Positions 33,853 through 41,897 of a stretch of DNA of 64,000 nucleotides are shown in pieces. Numbering within the stretch: the stretch's first letter is position 1; the number at the start of each line of letters is the position of its first letter. This DNA is from Fictibacillus enclensis (GTDB taxonomy: Bacteria; Bacillota; Bacilli; Bacillales; Fictibacillaceae), in contig NZ_KQ758617.1 of assembly GCF_001457035.1 (NCBI RefSeq), forward strand, positions 124,001 to 188,000, written 5' to 3'. The translations under genes were made by a program, and so were the position numbers. The notes below the pieces were generated by a model that saw only the letters and a program-made list of their open reading frames with translations, was not told the origin of the DNA and ran no database searches.

Positions 33853-34524
33853 TTATCCAGTAAATTCTTGTACGAACATTTTACCGTATTTTCCACCGTC
33901 CACAATTCCGATGCCGACTTTAGTGTAGTCGGATTTAAGGATGTTTTCACGGTGACCTTGAGAGTTCATAAGTGCAGTATGAGCTCCATCTACTGAAGAG
34001 TTTCCAGCAATGTTTTCACCTGCTGTTTGGTATTGGATACCAAATTGTTTCATCATATCAAATGGAGATCCGTATTTAGGTGAATTGTGATCGAAATAGT
34101 TATTATCGATCATGTCCTGTGCTTTTACACGGGCCATTTTAGTTAGTTCCATGTCCACTTGAAGTGGTTTTACTCCTGCTTTTTCACGCTCTTGGTTTAC
34201 TTTTTCAACCATTTGTTTTTCATCAGCTGTAAGCTGTCCTGCTGCAGCGTCAGATTTTGGCGCTTCACTTGTTTTTTGCTGCTCTTGTTTTGGAGCTGCC
34301 TGTGTTTTTTCTTGAGCTGGAGCTTGTTTTTGCTCAACGTTTTGAGCTTGTACATCGAATCCTTGTTCCTTTAGAGATTCGATTAATTTATTGATATCAG
34401 CATTGGATTGAACCTGCTGTACCTGTACGTTTTGTGATTGCGGGCAATCAGCCGCATGTGAAATCCCTGCGTTCGCACCAAAAAGAGATGCACCTAGAAT
34501 TGAAGCTACTACTACCTTTTTCAT
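33853..34524 (-). CDS. secreted CAP-domain protein (YkwD-like)
   Basis: A signal peptide MKKVVVASILGASLFGANAG ending near SHAA leads to a Gln/Ala/Lys-rich linker (residues about 30-95) and a C-terminal CAP (SCP/PR-1) domain: EKQMVEKVNQEREKAGVKPL, YFDHNSPKYGSPFDMM, AGENIAGN, and GHRENILKSDYTKVGIG. 223 residues. Bacterial CAP proteins occur in the wall, spore coat and culture fluid; their activity is unsettled. The 5' end is overlapped by the broken phosphatase frame, so it must be expressed from a promoter within that frame. Confidence 0.9.
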   Translation of the reverse strand: MKKVVVASILGASLFGANAGISHAADCPQSQNVQVQQVQSNADINKLIESLKEQGFDVQAQNVEQKQAPAQEKTQAAPKQEQQKTSEAPKSDAAAGQLTADEKQMVEKVNQEREKAGVKPLQVDMELTKMARVKAQDMIDNNYFDHNSPKYGSPFDMMKQFGIQYQTAGENIAGNSSVDGAHTALMNSQGHRENILKSDYTKVGIGIVDGGKYGKMFVQEFTG

Positions 34525-35155
34525 GGATGAATTCCTCCCGTTTTTGTATAGTGATGTTAGCTACAACACAGGTTTCGGGTATAGGTGACCATGATTGGGG
34601 GTTTGGAAACAACTCCCAGTTTAACAGCCGGATTTTTTGGGCAAGACCCTCATCCAGTAAGACCTCATACACATCGGGATTGGAGAACTGCTTCCAATCG
34701 GGAAAACCGATGCGCTCATCAAACCTTCTTAACAAGAGCGCCAATAAATTCCCATGGGTCACAAGAACGGTACATTGATCCGGAGAGGCTTGGATGTCTC
34801 GTATTAACTCACTAACACGGTCGGTTGCGCGCTGGCTGGATTCGCCACCTTCAAGTACTGCTTCAAAGTTGGTAAACGAATATTCAAGGTGATCGAGCCA
34901 GTCTGGCAGATCCATTTGAGACAGTATTCGTTCTCCCAGGCGCTCATCTGTTTCGATGGGCAGGTTTTTGAAGTGTGCAAGGGGCTCGATGGTATCCACA
35001 GCACGGACAAAGGGGCTTGAAATGATCCGGTCAAAGGGTTTCATCATTAAAAAGGCTTTTAACTTTTGTGATTGGGCTATTCCTTCTTATGTAAGGACAG
35101 CGTTTCTTTCCTGACCTGATGCCTTACAATGCCGGACAGCGATAACTCGTTTCAT
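34448..35155 (-). pseudogene. histidine phosphatase (phosphoglycerate mutase-like) gene with internal stop
   Basis: ATG 35155, behind AAAGAGGA, reads MKRVIAVRHCKASGQERN, containing the catalytic RHC motif, but codon 23 is TAA (35089-35087) where the family has Glu or Lys before EG. The same frame then continues without a break: EGIAQSQKLKAFL, PFDRIISSPFVRAVDTIEPLA and VLVTHGNLLALLLRRF with the second catalytic His. Initiation at the internal ATG 35047 would lack the nucleophile His. The 3' end runs on about 45 residues past the usual end and 77 bases into the CAP gene, so the natural stop is lost as well. Confidence 0.82.
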
Positions 35156-35290
35156 GGCTGTTCCTCTTTCTACTATGTATTGTTCATAACTGTGTATGTT
35201 TCGAGGCCGCTAAACCAAAATCCTTTAACGAATACTGTAACAGGAGAATTTTTCCGTTATCGTTCGATCCAGATGAAAGGAGCAAAGAGT

Positions 35291-35920
35291 GTGTATCCCG
35301 AACTTAAGCAATTCAATCAAATGAGCAAGGATTATGAGCAACGTATAAAAGAGGCCCATGATCGTTGGAAAGTGATTAACAGACAAAAGGAGACAGCTTC
35401 AAGAGAATATGAGCAATTGCTTGGGCAATACGGCCGAAGAAATTCAAGAGTAGATATCGAAACTCTCCATGAAAGCAAGGATGAGTATCTTCGTCTCCTG
35501 GCAAAAGAAAGAGAAGCAATGGAACTTCTCGATGAATTGAAAGAAAGCAAAAATGACAGGATGAGGGAATTTGTTGATACGCTGCTGCAGGCAAGAGACC
35601 GGGAAGTTGATGCGGCAACAAGGACCATGAAAAAGAAAATTGACGAAATGCAGCGATTAAAAGCTGAATATTTAATGATTGTGCAGCAAATTCATCAGAT
35701 TCACCAATACGTGAATGGCATTGAAGAATCCACACTCCAGGCTTTTCAAACCATCGGAACCCGGTATAACCAGAAATCGGATTTCTCCATTTACCCCGCT
35801 CTGTCGAGAATGGAGATTACACACCGGGAAATTCAGCAGGTATTTACAAAAGGAGATTTGCCGGCTGAACTGTCCAAATTTACAGACCTATACTCATCGT
35901 TTCATCTTCCCAAAAAATAA
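35291..35920 (+). CDS. coiled-coil protein, unknown
   Basis: A soluble 209-residue protein that is almost wholly charged helix: heptad-like runs extend over residues 10-145 (EYLRLLAKEREAMELLDELK and following), with a short less charged C-terminus. GTG 35291 follows AAAGGAG by eight bases; the frame is open further upstream (ATG 35273) but without a ribosome site. No signal peptide or membrane segment. I recognise no family. Its neighbours are decayed genes, so it has no clear operon partner. Confidence 0.65.
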   Translation: MYPELKQFNQMSKDYEQRIKEAHDRWKVINRQKETASREYEQLLGQYGRRNSRVDIETLHESKDEYLRLLAKEREAMELLDELKESKNDRMREFVDTLLQARDREVDAATRTMKKKIDEMQRLKAEYLMIVQQIHQIHQYVNGIEESTLQAFQTIGTRYNQKSDFSIYPALSRMEITHREIQQVFTKGDLPAELSKFTDLYSSFHLPKK

Positions 35921-35950
35921 AAAAAGGCCATAATCGTTTTGATTATGGCA
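35921..35950 (-). terminator. terminator pointing leftward
   Basis: GCCATAATCgttttGATTATGGC is a perfect 9-base stem. The U-tract is on the minus strand, so it would end a minus-strand transcript coming from the right, although no intact minus-strand gene exists there. Confidence 0.6.
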
Positions 35951-35989
35951 AAATGCCGAACGCATGATGAAGAATTGGGGTGGGGAAGT

Positions 35990-36240
35990 GCTGTTTTGCC
36001 GGTGAGACATCTGGCCGGCAGAGAGAGTGATATTCTCTACATGATTACATTATGCTCGTATGCCGGCTGAAGTCTGGACAAGTGCCATGATGAAAAAGCC
36101 CATTTTTCTGCTTCGTATTTCGCCTTCCAACCAGCTGCCTCTCTTCAGCAACCTTTTTTTCTACTCACTTCGCCATATATTTTCCAGTAATCATCACCTT
36201 TTGTCTTTATAATGGGCCATTCAGCCTAGGACATCCAAAT
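35990..36240 (-). pseudogene. possible fossil coding region
   Basis: One minus-strand frame reads AEWPIIKTKGDDYWKIYGEV, a TGA about eight codons later, then WKAKYEAEKWAFSS and onward to TAG near 36047, with protein-like composition. It is followed by the minus-strand terminator at 35921-35950. There is no start codon with a ribosome site and no family I recognise. The rest of the 398-base gap between the flanking genes holds only the marR promoter. Confidence 0.25.
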
Positions 36241-36255
36241 TTTCAAAAAAATAAA

Positions 36256-36284
36256 TTTCCAATGTTTAGATTTTTTAGTATAAT
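36256..36284 (+). promoter_or_regulatory. promoter of the marR-family gene
   Basis: TTTCCA (36256-36261), 17 bases, then perfect TATAAT (36279-36284), 35 bases before the start codon. Confidence 0.55.
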
Positions 36285-36318
36285 GTTATTAGATCATAAA
36301 GTTGGGGGACTCTATTCA

Positions 36319-36774
36319 ATGAAAATAGAAGGACTAAAGGCATATGTAGAAAAGCTGGAAGTGGCTCATTATATCCTGTCAAAAAGTTTGCATCCGGAAA
36401 CAACAGGTGATGGAGATTTGACACGGACCCAATACATCCTTATGAGAATGCTTTCGGAAAGGGACCGTTGGACGGTTACGGAGTTGGCGGAGGTGCTTGA
36501 AGTAAAGCCAAGTGCTGTGACTGTAGCCGTAGACCGACTGTATAAAAAAAATTATGTGCAGCGCTATCGCAGTGAAGCAGACCGCAGGATTGTATATCTT
36601 GAATTATCTGAAACCGGCAGTGGGATATTAAAAGAAGCGGAAGAGCGCCGGCTTGAAAGCATGGAAAATCTGCTGAGCAGAATTTCCAGGGACGACCTAG
36701 AAGCACTGATTACGATTTATGATAAATTCGGAAATGACACTAAGCAGCATAAAGCCTTGACCTTGGCCCCTTAA
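36319..36774 (+). CDS. MarR-family transcriptional regulator
   Basis: Winged-helix dimer protein. LTRTQYILMRMLSERDRWTV is the first helices; WTVTELAEVLEVKPSAVTVAVDRLYKKNYV is the DNA-binding helix-turn-helix, and RYRSEADRRIVYLELSETG the wing. 151 residues. ATG 36319 follows GGGGGA; the upstream frame is not supported. No target gene is obvious; the next gene, a 60-residue membrane protein, has its own region after a terminator. Confidence 0.88.
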   Translation: MKIEGLKAYVEKLEVAHYILSKSLHPETTGDGDLTRTQYILMRMLSERDRWTVTELAEVLEVKPSAVTVAVDRLYKKNYVQRYRSEADRRIVYLELSETGSGILKEAEERRLESMENLLSRISRDDLEALITIYDKFGNDTKQHKALTLAP

Positions 36775-36775
36775 A

Positions 36776-36806
36776 GCGACGGGAATTTTTCCCGTTGTTT
36801 TTTTGT
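36776..36806 (+). terminator. terminator of the marR-family gene
   Basis: CGACGGG pairs with CCCGTTG across a T-rich loop, followed by a T run. Confidence 0.8.
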
Positions 36807-36887
36807 GTCAAAACCTCCTTTGTGTATCATACTCCCCGTAAAGTTGAAAATACTAAGGTTATTCCAGCTTAAGGAGGTAGTGCTGTT

Positions 36888-37070
36888 ATGCTGAGAAGAG
36901 AAGGGATGGTCCCGACTGTACTTGGAATCATTGTGAGTTTGGCCTCTTTTTCGTTTGGCGCATCCACCCGAAAATATTCCGGTCTTTCAAAGGTTCTGCT
37001 TGGCTTTGGATTGGCGCACATTGTGCTTGGGGTCATTGATTTATTTGAACATGATCGGGACGAATGGTAA
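36888..37070 (+). CDS. 60-residue membrane protein, unknown
   Basis: ATG 36888 has one of the best ribosome sites in the window (AAGGAGGT, 36871-36878). Two hydrophobic segments (VPTVLGIIVSLASFSFGAS and VLLGFGLAHIVLGVIDLF) flank a short basic loop; the tail is EHDRDEW. It looks like a real small membrane protein of Bacillaceae, but I cannot name a function. It precedes the cardiolipin synthase gene by 90 bases. Confidence 0.7.
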   Translation: MLRREGMVPTVLGIIVSLASFSFGASTRKYSGLSKVLLGFGLAHIVLGVIDLFEHDRDEW

Positions 37071-37160
37071 GAGGGGGAGTTCTTTCTCCTTCTTTCTGTT
37101 TAAAGAAAGGTTTTATAGGGAATTTTTCATATAAATCCATTAGCAGTAGGAGAATGTACC

Positions 37161-38663
37161 ATGAAACGGATTATTGAATTTATTTTTGTGCTTATAATGG
37201 TCGCTGCACTATATGTTATTATTTTTTCTGACCTGGGCTTTTTTTGGAAATGGGGCTTCGCTGCCCTGTATGCTTCCATCATCCTGATTACATTATATTC
37301 CCTGGTTTTGGAAAACAGGACAGCGCAGCATACTCTGGTTTGGATCTATGCCCTGATTTTCTTGCCGCTTTTAGGCTATATCTTTTATCTTTATTCCGGT
37401 CAGCTTTACTTAAAAGGACACCTGTTTCGCACAAAGCGCAAACATGACCGGGAAGAGCTTCAGCTGTTGGCGAAAAGGGAGCAAAAACCCGACTTCTCTG
37501 ATTTTAATGATCATCAGGCATGCTTTGCCCGGTTCTCCCACAACGTCACAATGACCTTTCAAAATACAGCTACCCAAACAAACATTTTAAAAAATGGAGA
37601 CCAAACATTTCCTGAAATTAAGAAACGGCTTTCAGAAGCGAAACGCTATATACATATTGAGTATTACATTTTCAGATCGGACCGCCTGGGAAAGGAAATC
37701 ATAGATATTCTGATTGAAAAAGCAAAAGAAGGCGTGGAGGTCCGTTTTCTGTATGATGCTGTTGGAAGCTTATCCCTGTCTGCTGCCGAAGTAGACCGGA
37801 TGAAGCAGGCAGGCATTCATGTGTATTCCTTCCTTCCTATTAAGTACGGATTTTTCAACCAAAAATTCAATTTTCGAAATCACCGTAAAATCATTGTGAT
37901 TGATGGTGCTGTCGGCTTTGTTGGTGGCCTGAATGTCGGGATTGAGTATTTGGGTGAAGATGAACGGATGGGCTTTTGGAGAGATACCCACATGGTAATG
38001 GAAGGGGAAGCGGTGCAAACCCTGCATGCCATATTTTTGCTCGACTGGGATTACGTAAGTGACGAATACCTTTTGGAAACCGAAGAATATTTAACCCCGA
38101 CACCAGTGAAGGGGGATGGTGCCGTTCAGGTGGTCCCAAGCGGTCCGGATACCCAGGAAGGCATCATGAGTGATCTATACTATTCCATGATTTCCTGTGC
38201 CACCAAATCGATATGGATTGCCACACCCTATTTTGTACCGACAGAGTCCATTCGCACTGCGCTCAGGATTGCATCGAGAAAAGGGGTTCAGGTAAGGATT
38301 ATGGTACCGGAAATCAATGACGGGTTTCTTACCCAATATGCCACCAGGTCTTACTTTCCGGAATTGCTGCGCAGCGGGATCGAAATATATTCCTATAAAA
38401 AAGGATTTTTGCACCAAAAAGTAATCATTGTCGATGGAGACCTTGCCTCCATCGGAACGGCGAACATGGACATGAGGAGTTTTCATCTGAATTTTGAAGT
38501 CAACGTGTTTCTCACTGGGACCTCTTCCATCGAGGAGCTTGTGGAACATTATGAAGAAGATATAAAGGACAGTGAAAAAATCAGACCCGTAGGTTTTTAT
38601 AAAAGGAGCGTATGGGAAAGGACGAAGGAATCAACTGCCAGGTTGTTTTCCGGAGTTCTGTAA
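37161..38663 (+). CDS. cls: cardiolipin synthase
   Basis: Joins two phosphatidylglycerol molecules to cardiolipin at the membrane. Two N-terminal helices (residues 5-60) precede two phospholipase-D motifs: NHRKIIVIDGAVGFVGG and LHQKVIIVDGDLASIGTANMD, each with the HKD residues. 500 residues is the usual length. ATG 37161 follows TAGGAGAA. Bacillus species often have two or three paralogues, so which one this is cannot be said. Confidence 0.92.
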   Translation: MKRIIEFIFVLIMVAALYVIIFSDLGFFWKWGFAALYASIILITLYSLVLENRTAQHTLVWIYALIFLPLLGYIFYLYSGQLYLKGHLFRTKRKHDREELQLLAKREQKPDFSDFNDHQACFARFSHNVTMTFQNTATQTNILKNGDQTFPEIKKRLSEAKRYIHIEYYIFRSDRLGKEIIDILIEKAKEGVEVRFLYDAVGSLSLSAAEVDRMKQAGIHVYSFLPIKYGFFNQKFNFRNHRKIIVIDGAVGFVGGLNVGIEYLGEDERMGFWRDTHMVMEGEAVQTLHAIFLLDWDYVSDEYLLETEEYLTPTPVKGDGAVQVVPSGPDTQEGIMSDLYYSMISCATKSIWIATPYFVPTESIRTALRIASRKGVQVRIMVPEINDGFLTQYATRSYFPELLRSGIEIYSYKKGFLHQKVIIVDGDLASIGTANMDMRSFHLNFEVNVFLTGTSSIEELVEHYEEDIKDSEKIRPVGFYKRSVWERTKESTARLFSGVL

Positions 38664-38698
38664 AAGTCGCACCCCAGGTTCTCCAAATCTGTACTATC

Positions 38699-38739
38699 CT
38701 TGTCCCCAAGTGAATAACCTTTATCATGCTGTGTGATAA
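38699..38739 (+). promoter_or_regulatory. uppP promoter and dyad
   Basis: TTGTCC (38699-38704), 17 bases, TATCAT (38722-38727). The dyad TTATCAtgctgtgTGATAA (38721-38739) overlaps the -10 and the transcription start, a typical place for a repressor or an mRNA 5' hairpin. Confidence 0.5.
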
Positions 38740-38750
38740 GAGGTGATCTA

Positions 38751-39533
38751 ATGGATTGGATTGAAGCAGTGGTGTTGGGGATCATACAGGGATTAACCGA
38801 ATTTTTGCCGATTAGCTCCACAGGCCATTTGCTGCTGGGCAGGCATTTCTTTCGGTTGGATGAAGCAGGCTTGTTTCTGGACAGCATGCTTCACATTGGA
38901 ACACTGATCGCGGTTATGACGATTTATTGGAAAGAAATAAAGGAACTGATTCGTCAGCCTTTTAGCCGGCTGTCACTTCTTCTCGTTGCGGGAACCGTTC
39001 CCACTGTCATTATCGGCCTTTCATTTAAGGATTACTTTGAGGAAATCTCAAGAACCGGAATTACGGTTGGGTGGGAATTTCTCGCCACCGGCTGTATTCT
39101 TTGGCTTGCCGATTCCATGAAATCCAGGGGTTATAAGGAATTGGAAGACATCACACTAATGGATGCGGTTCTGATCGGAAGCTTTCAAGGTGCGGCCATA
39201 TTGCCCGCCGTTTCAAGGTCAGGCCTGACCATCGCAGCTGCGCTTTTCAGGAAGATTGACAGGGGGACAGCTGCCTATTTTTCGTTTCTGCTGTCCATTC
39301 CGGCCATTGCCGGCGGGTGTCTTCTGCAGATAAAAGATGTGCTCGGGGGCCAGGCAGAAAAGCTCTCCTTTTTTTCCTTGTTTCTCGGTACGGTGATGTC
39401 GGCGGTTTTTGGGTATTTGGCGGTTAAGTGGATGATCGCCCTTGTAAAAAAGGGATCGTTAAAAGGCTTTGCCATCTATGTCTGGCTGCTTGGATTCACC
39501 ATCATTGGCATGCAGGCGGCGGGTCTTTTTTAA
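38751..39533 (+). CDS. uppP: undecaprenyl-diphosphatase UppP (BacA)
   Basis: Recycles the undecaprenyl carrier of wall synthesis; overexpression gives bacitracin resistance. Both active-site segments are present: GIIQGLTEFLPISSTGHLL near residue 11 and FQGAAILPAVSRSGLTIA near 150, on a polytopic membrane protein of 260 residues. ATG 38751 follows AAGAGGTGATC. In B. subtilis the homologue also sits in the same area as ktrAB, which follows here. Confidence 0.92.
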   Translation: MDWIEAVVLGIIQGLTEFLPISSTGHLLLGRHFFRLDEAGLFLDSMLHIGTLIAVMTIYWKEIKELIRQPFSRLSLLLVAGTVPTVIIGLSFKDYFEEISRTGITVGWEFLATGCILWLADSMKSRGYKELEDITLMDAVLIGSFQGAAILPAVSRSGLTIAAALFRKIDRGTAAYFSFLLSIPAIAGGCLLQIKDVLGGQAEKLSFFSLFLGTVMSAVFGYLAVKWMIALVKKGSLKGFAIYVWLLGFTIIGMQAAGLF

Positions 39534-39560
39534 CCTTTTATGAAGGAAGGAAAGAAAGGA

Positions 39561-39589
39561 TTGACATTTGATTCCTGCAGGATTACATT
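39561..39589 (+). promoter_or_regulatory. ktrAB promoter
   Basis: Perfect TTGACA (39561-39566), 17 bases, TACATT (39584-39589). Transcription would start some 20 bases before the riboswitch. Confidence 0.6.
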
Positions 39590-39617
39590 ATAACTATTCA
39601 AAATTACATAACCTTTA

Positions 39618-39742
39618 GATCGCTTAATTTTAAGATTTTGTATAAGCTTAAAAGCGGGGGAACCAATCATTTGGGGTGAATCTTTTTATTAAAGAGGGGA
39701 TACTTCCGATTCCTAATCCGTCAGCTAACCTCGTAAGCGTTA
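39618..39742 (+). ncRNA. c-di-AMP riboswitch (ydaO/yuaA type)
   Basis: The leader carries the conserved blocks of this class in order: CGCTTA (39621), GCGGGGGAACCAA (39654-39666), GGGGTGAATCTTT, AGAGGGGATACTTCCGATTC, and CGTCAGCTAACCTCGTAAGCG ending at 39739. The first and last blocks pair to close the structure. Binding of c-di-AMP stabilises a downstream terminator and turns ktrAB off, matching the known link between c-di-AMP and potassium uptake. Confidence 0.92.
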
Positions 39743-39773
39743 AACAAGGAAGAAAGGGACAGTTTGAATAGTG

Positions 39774-39804
39774 ACTGACCATTTTTTTGATGGTCTTTTT
39801 TATT
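39774..39804 (+). terminator. expression-platform terminator of the riboswitch
   Basis: GACCAT (39777-39782) and ATGGTC (39790-39795) pair across seven T and lead into six T. It lies 42 bases before the ktrA start codon. Confidence 0.8.
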
Positions 39805-39845
39805 TGCCAACTAAAGGGATATTTGACGTACAAGGAGAGAAAAAA

Positions 39846-40502
39846 ATGGACAAGCAGTTTGCGGTCATTGGATTGGGCCGTTTTGGCGGAAGCATATGCA
39901 GGGAATTTGCAAAAATGGGCTATGAAGTCATGGCGGTGGACAAGGATATCGAACGGGTCAATGAGTTCGCCAATATTGCCACCCAGGCTGTTCAGGCAAA
40001 CTCGACGGATGAAAAGGCATTGAAAGCGCTCGGTATCTGTAATTTTAACCATGTCATCGTATCAATCGGTGAAGACATCCAATCCAGTATTATGACGACC
40101 CTTCTCTTAAAAGAAGAGGGTGTTAAAAAGGTATGGGTCAAGGCAACAAATGATTATCACCATAAAGTCCTTGATAAGCTTGGAGCAGACCGGATTATTC
40201 ATCCGGAAAGGGATATGGCCCTTCGTGTGGCCCAGTTGATCACCTCCGAAAAAATTATCGATTTTATTGAACTTTCTCATGAACACAGCATTATCGAAGT
40301 AGGGGTAACAGACAAGCTGGCTGGTAAAACGTTAACCGAGCTTGATATCCGTGCCAAATATGGGTGCAATATCGTGGCTATTAAAAAAGGCAATGATATT
40401 CTTGTTTCTCCGATAGCAAATGTGGTGCTGAGACAAGGGGACATGCTTGTGGTGATTGGCCAAAACAGAGATCTCAATACATTTGAAAATGAAGGGGTGT
40501 AA
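39846..40502 (+). CDS. ktrA: Ktr potassium uptake regulatory subunit (KtrA/KtrC type)
   Basis: Cytosolic gating ring of the Ktr potassium transporter. An RCK-N domain begins FAVIGLGRFGGSICREFAKMG with the nucleotide-binding Rossmann motif; an RCK-C domain (residues about 135-218) can bind c-di-AMP. 218 residues. ATG 39846 follows AAGGAGAG; the frame is open back to 39771 but that part is riboswitch terminator. Coupled to ktrB six bases downstream. Confidence 0.92.
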   Translation: MDKQFAVIGLGRFGGSICREFAKMGYEVMAVDKDIERVNEFANIATQAVQANSTDEKALKALGICNFNHVIVSIGEDIQSSIMTTLLLKEEGVKKVWVKATNDYHHKVLDKLGADRIIHPERDMALRVAQLITSEKIIDFIELSHEHSIIEVGVTDKLAGKTLTELDIRAKYGCNIVAIKKGNDILVSPIANVVLRQGDMLVVIGQNRDLNTFENEGV

Positions 40503-40508
40503 CGTTCA

Positions 40509-41858
40509 GTGGCTCTGAAGGTTGAAAAACGGAGAGCTTTTCTGTATGAACCAATCCAGCTCAATCCTCCCCAAATCCTTGCCCTTCTTTTCCTGGTGCT
40601 TGTGCTGGCCGGAGCCTTGCTGCTTAAGCTGCCCATTGCATCTGAAAAAGGGGTCAGCTGGATTGATGCGTTCTTTACGGCGGTATCTGCAGCTACAGTA
40701 ACAGGCCTGGTGACGGTTGATCCCGGCTCTACTTTTACCCTGTTTGGCGAGATTGTCATTCTCTTCCTGATCCAGGTGGGAGGGCTCGGAATCATGTCAT
40801 TTGCCGTTCTCGTTGTCCTTATGCTTGGTAAACGGATTGGCATTAAACAGCGTCTCATCATGCAGGAAGCCTTAAATCAGCCATCCATTGGCGGAGTGAT
40901 CCGTCTGGTCAGAAATCTTCTCATCTTTTCCCTGTCGATTGAGGCCATTGCGGTGATTCTCCTTTCTTTTCGATGGGTACCGGATCTTGGCTGGGGAAAA
41001 GGAATCTACTATAGTATTTTTCACACCATAGCCGCCTATAATAATGCAGGTTTTGGGCTGTGGCCTGATAACTTGGTGAGGTATGTGGGCGATCCGACGG
41101 TCAATCTTGTTATTACCTTATTGATCATTACCGGTGGGATTGGTTTTACCGTACTGGTTGACCTTTGGTACAGCAAAAAGTGGAAAGATTTATCGCTCCA
41201 CTCTCGTATCATGATTTGGAGCACGCTGTTTGTCAACGTGGTTTCCATTCTCGTGTTTTACGCGTTTGAATATAATAATCCGCACACCTTGGGTCATTTG
41301 TCATTGGGGGAGAAGATATGGGCTGCCTATTTTCAGGGAATCTCACCCCGAACGGCAGGGTTCAATACAATTGATATCGCTGGCATGAGGCAGGATTCCC
41401 TGCTCTTTATGATTATGCTGATGTTTATTGGAGCAGGAAGCGCTTCTACAGGTGGAGGAATCAAGCTGACGACGTTTATAGTGATTATTTTTGCAGTACT
41501 TACGTTTTTGCGGGGAAAAAATGAAGTTACCGTTCTGAAGCGGACCATAAGAACAGGAATTATCCTTCGTGCCCTTGCCATTGCCACCATTAGCATGCTG
41601 CTTGTGTTTACGGGGGTCATGCTGTTGGCCATGACGGAGAAAGCTCCATTTTTAACGATTCTGTTTGAAGTGGTATCGGCATTTGGTACAGTGGGGCTTA
41701 CCATGGGGTTTACCTTTAAATTGACTTTGATTGGAAAGATTATTATTATTTGCGTGATGTTCCTGGGGAAAATCGGGCCGCTTACACTCGCGTTTTCAAT
41801 TGCAAGACCCGATAAGTCGAATATCCGCTATCCGGATGGAGATCTGTTTACAGGATAA
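40509..41858 (+). CDS. ktrB: Ktr potassium channel subunit (KtrB, TrkH family)
   Basis: Pore-forming subunit with the fourfold M1-P-M2 repeat. Selectivity-type loops are visible: SAATVTGLVTVDPGST, NNAGFGLWPDN, SPRTAGFNTIDI and SAFGTVGLTMGFT. 449 residues, about eight helices plus pore loops. GTG 40509 follows AAGGGGTG. Forms the uptake system with the ring protein encoded just upstream and is under the same riboswitch. Confidence 0.92.
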   Translation: MALKVEKRRAFLYEPIQLNPPQILALLFLVLVLAGALLLKLPIASEKGVSWIDAFFTAVSAATVTGLVTVDPGSTFTLFGEIVILFLIQVGGLGIMSFAVLVVLMLGKRIGIKQRLIMQEALNQPSIGGVIRLVRNLLIFSLSIEAIAVILLSFRWVPDLGWGKGIYYSIFHTIAAYNNAGFGLWPDNLVRYVGDPTVNLVITLLIITGGIGFTVLVDLWYSKKWKDLSLHSRIMIWSTLFVNVVSILVFYAFEYNNPHTLGHLSLGEKIWAAYFQGISPRTAGFNTIDIAGMRQDSLLFMIMLMFIGAGSASTGGGIKLTTFIVIIFAVLTFLRGKNEVTVLKRTIRTGIILRALAIATISMLLVFTGVMLLAMTEKAPFLTILFEVVSAFGTVGLTMGFTFKLTLIGKIIIICVMFLGKIGPLTLAFSIARPDKSNIRYPDGDLFTG

Positions 41859-41895
41859 AAGAACGTGTGCGGTAAGTACGCACACGTTCTTTTTT
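41857..41895. terminator. bidirectional terminator, ktrB / amino acid permease
   Basis: AAAAGAACGTGTGCG pairs with CGCACACGTTCTTTTT in a near-perfect 15-base stem with a 7-base loop. Strong in both directions. Confidence 0.9.
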
Positions 41896-41897
41896 AC

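Noticed and set aside
35047-35155. A shortened, functional histidine phosphatase from ATG 35047
   Set aside because: This form would lack the RHC motif with the catalytic histidine, which is readable upstream beyond a stop codon, so the gene is better seen as broken.
39771-39845. N-terminal extension of KtrA by 25 codons
   Set aside because: This part is the riboswitch terminator with its T runs; the RCK domain and a good ribosome site begin at 39846.
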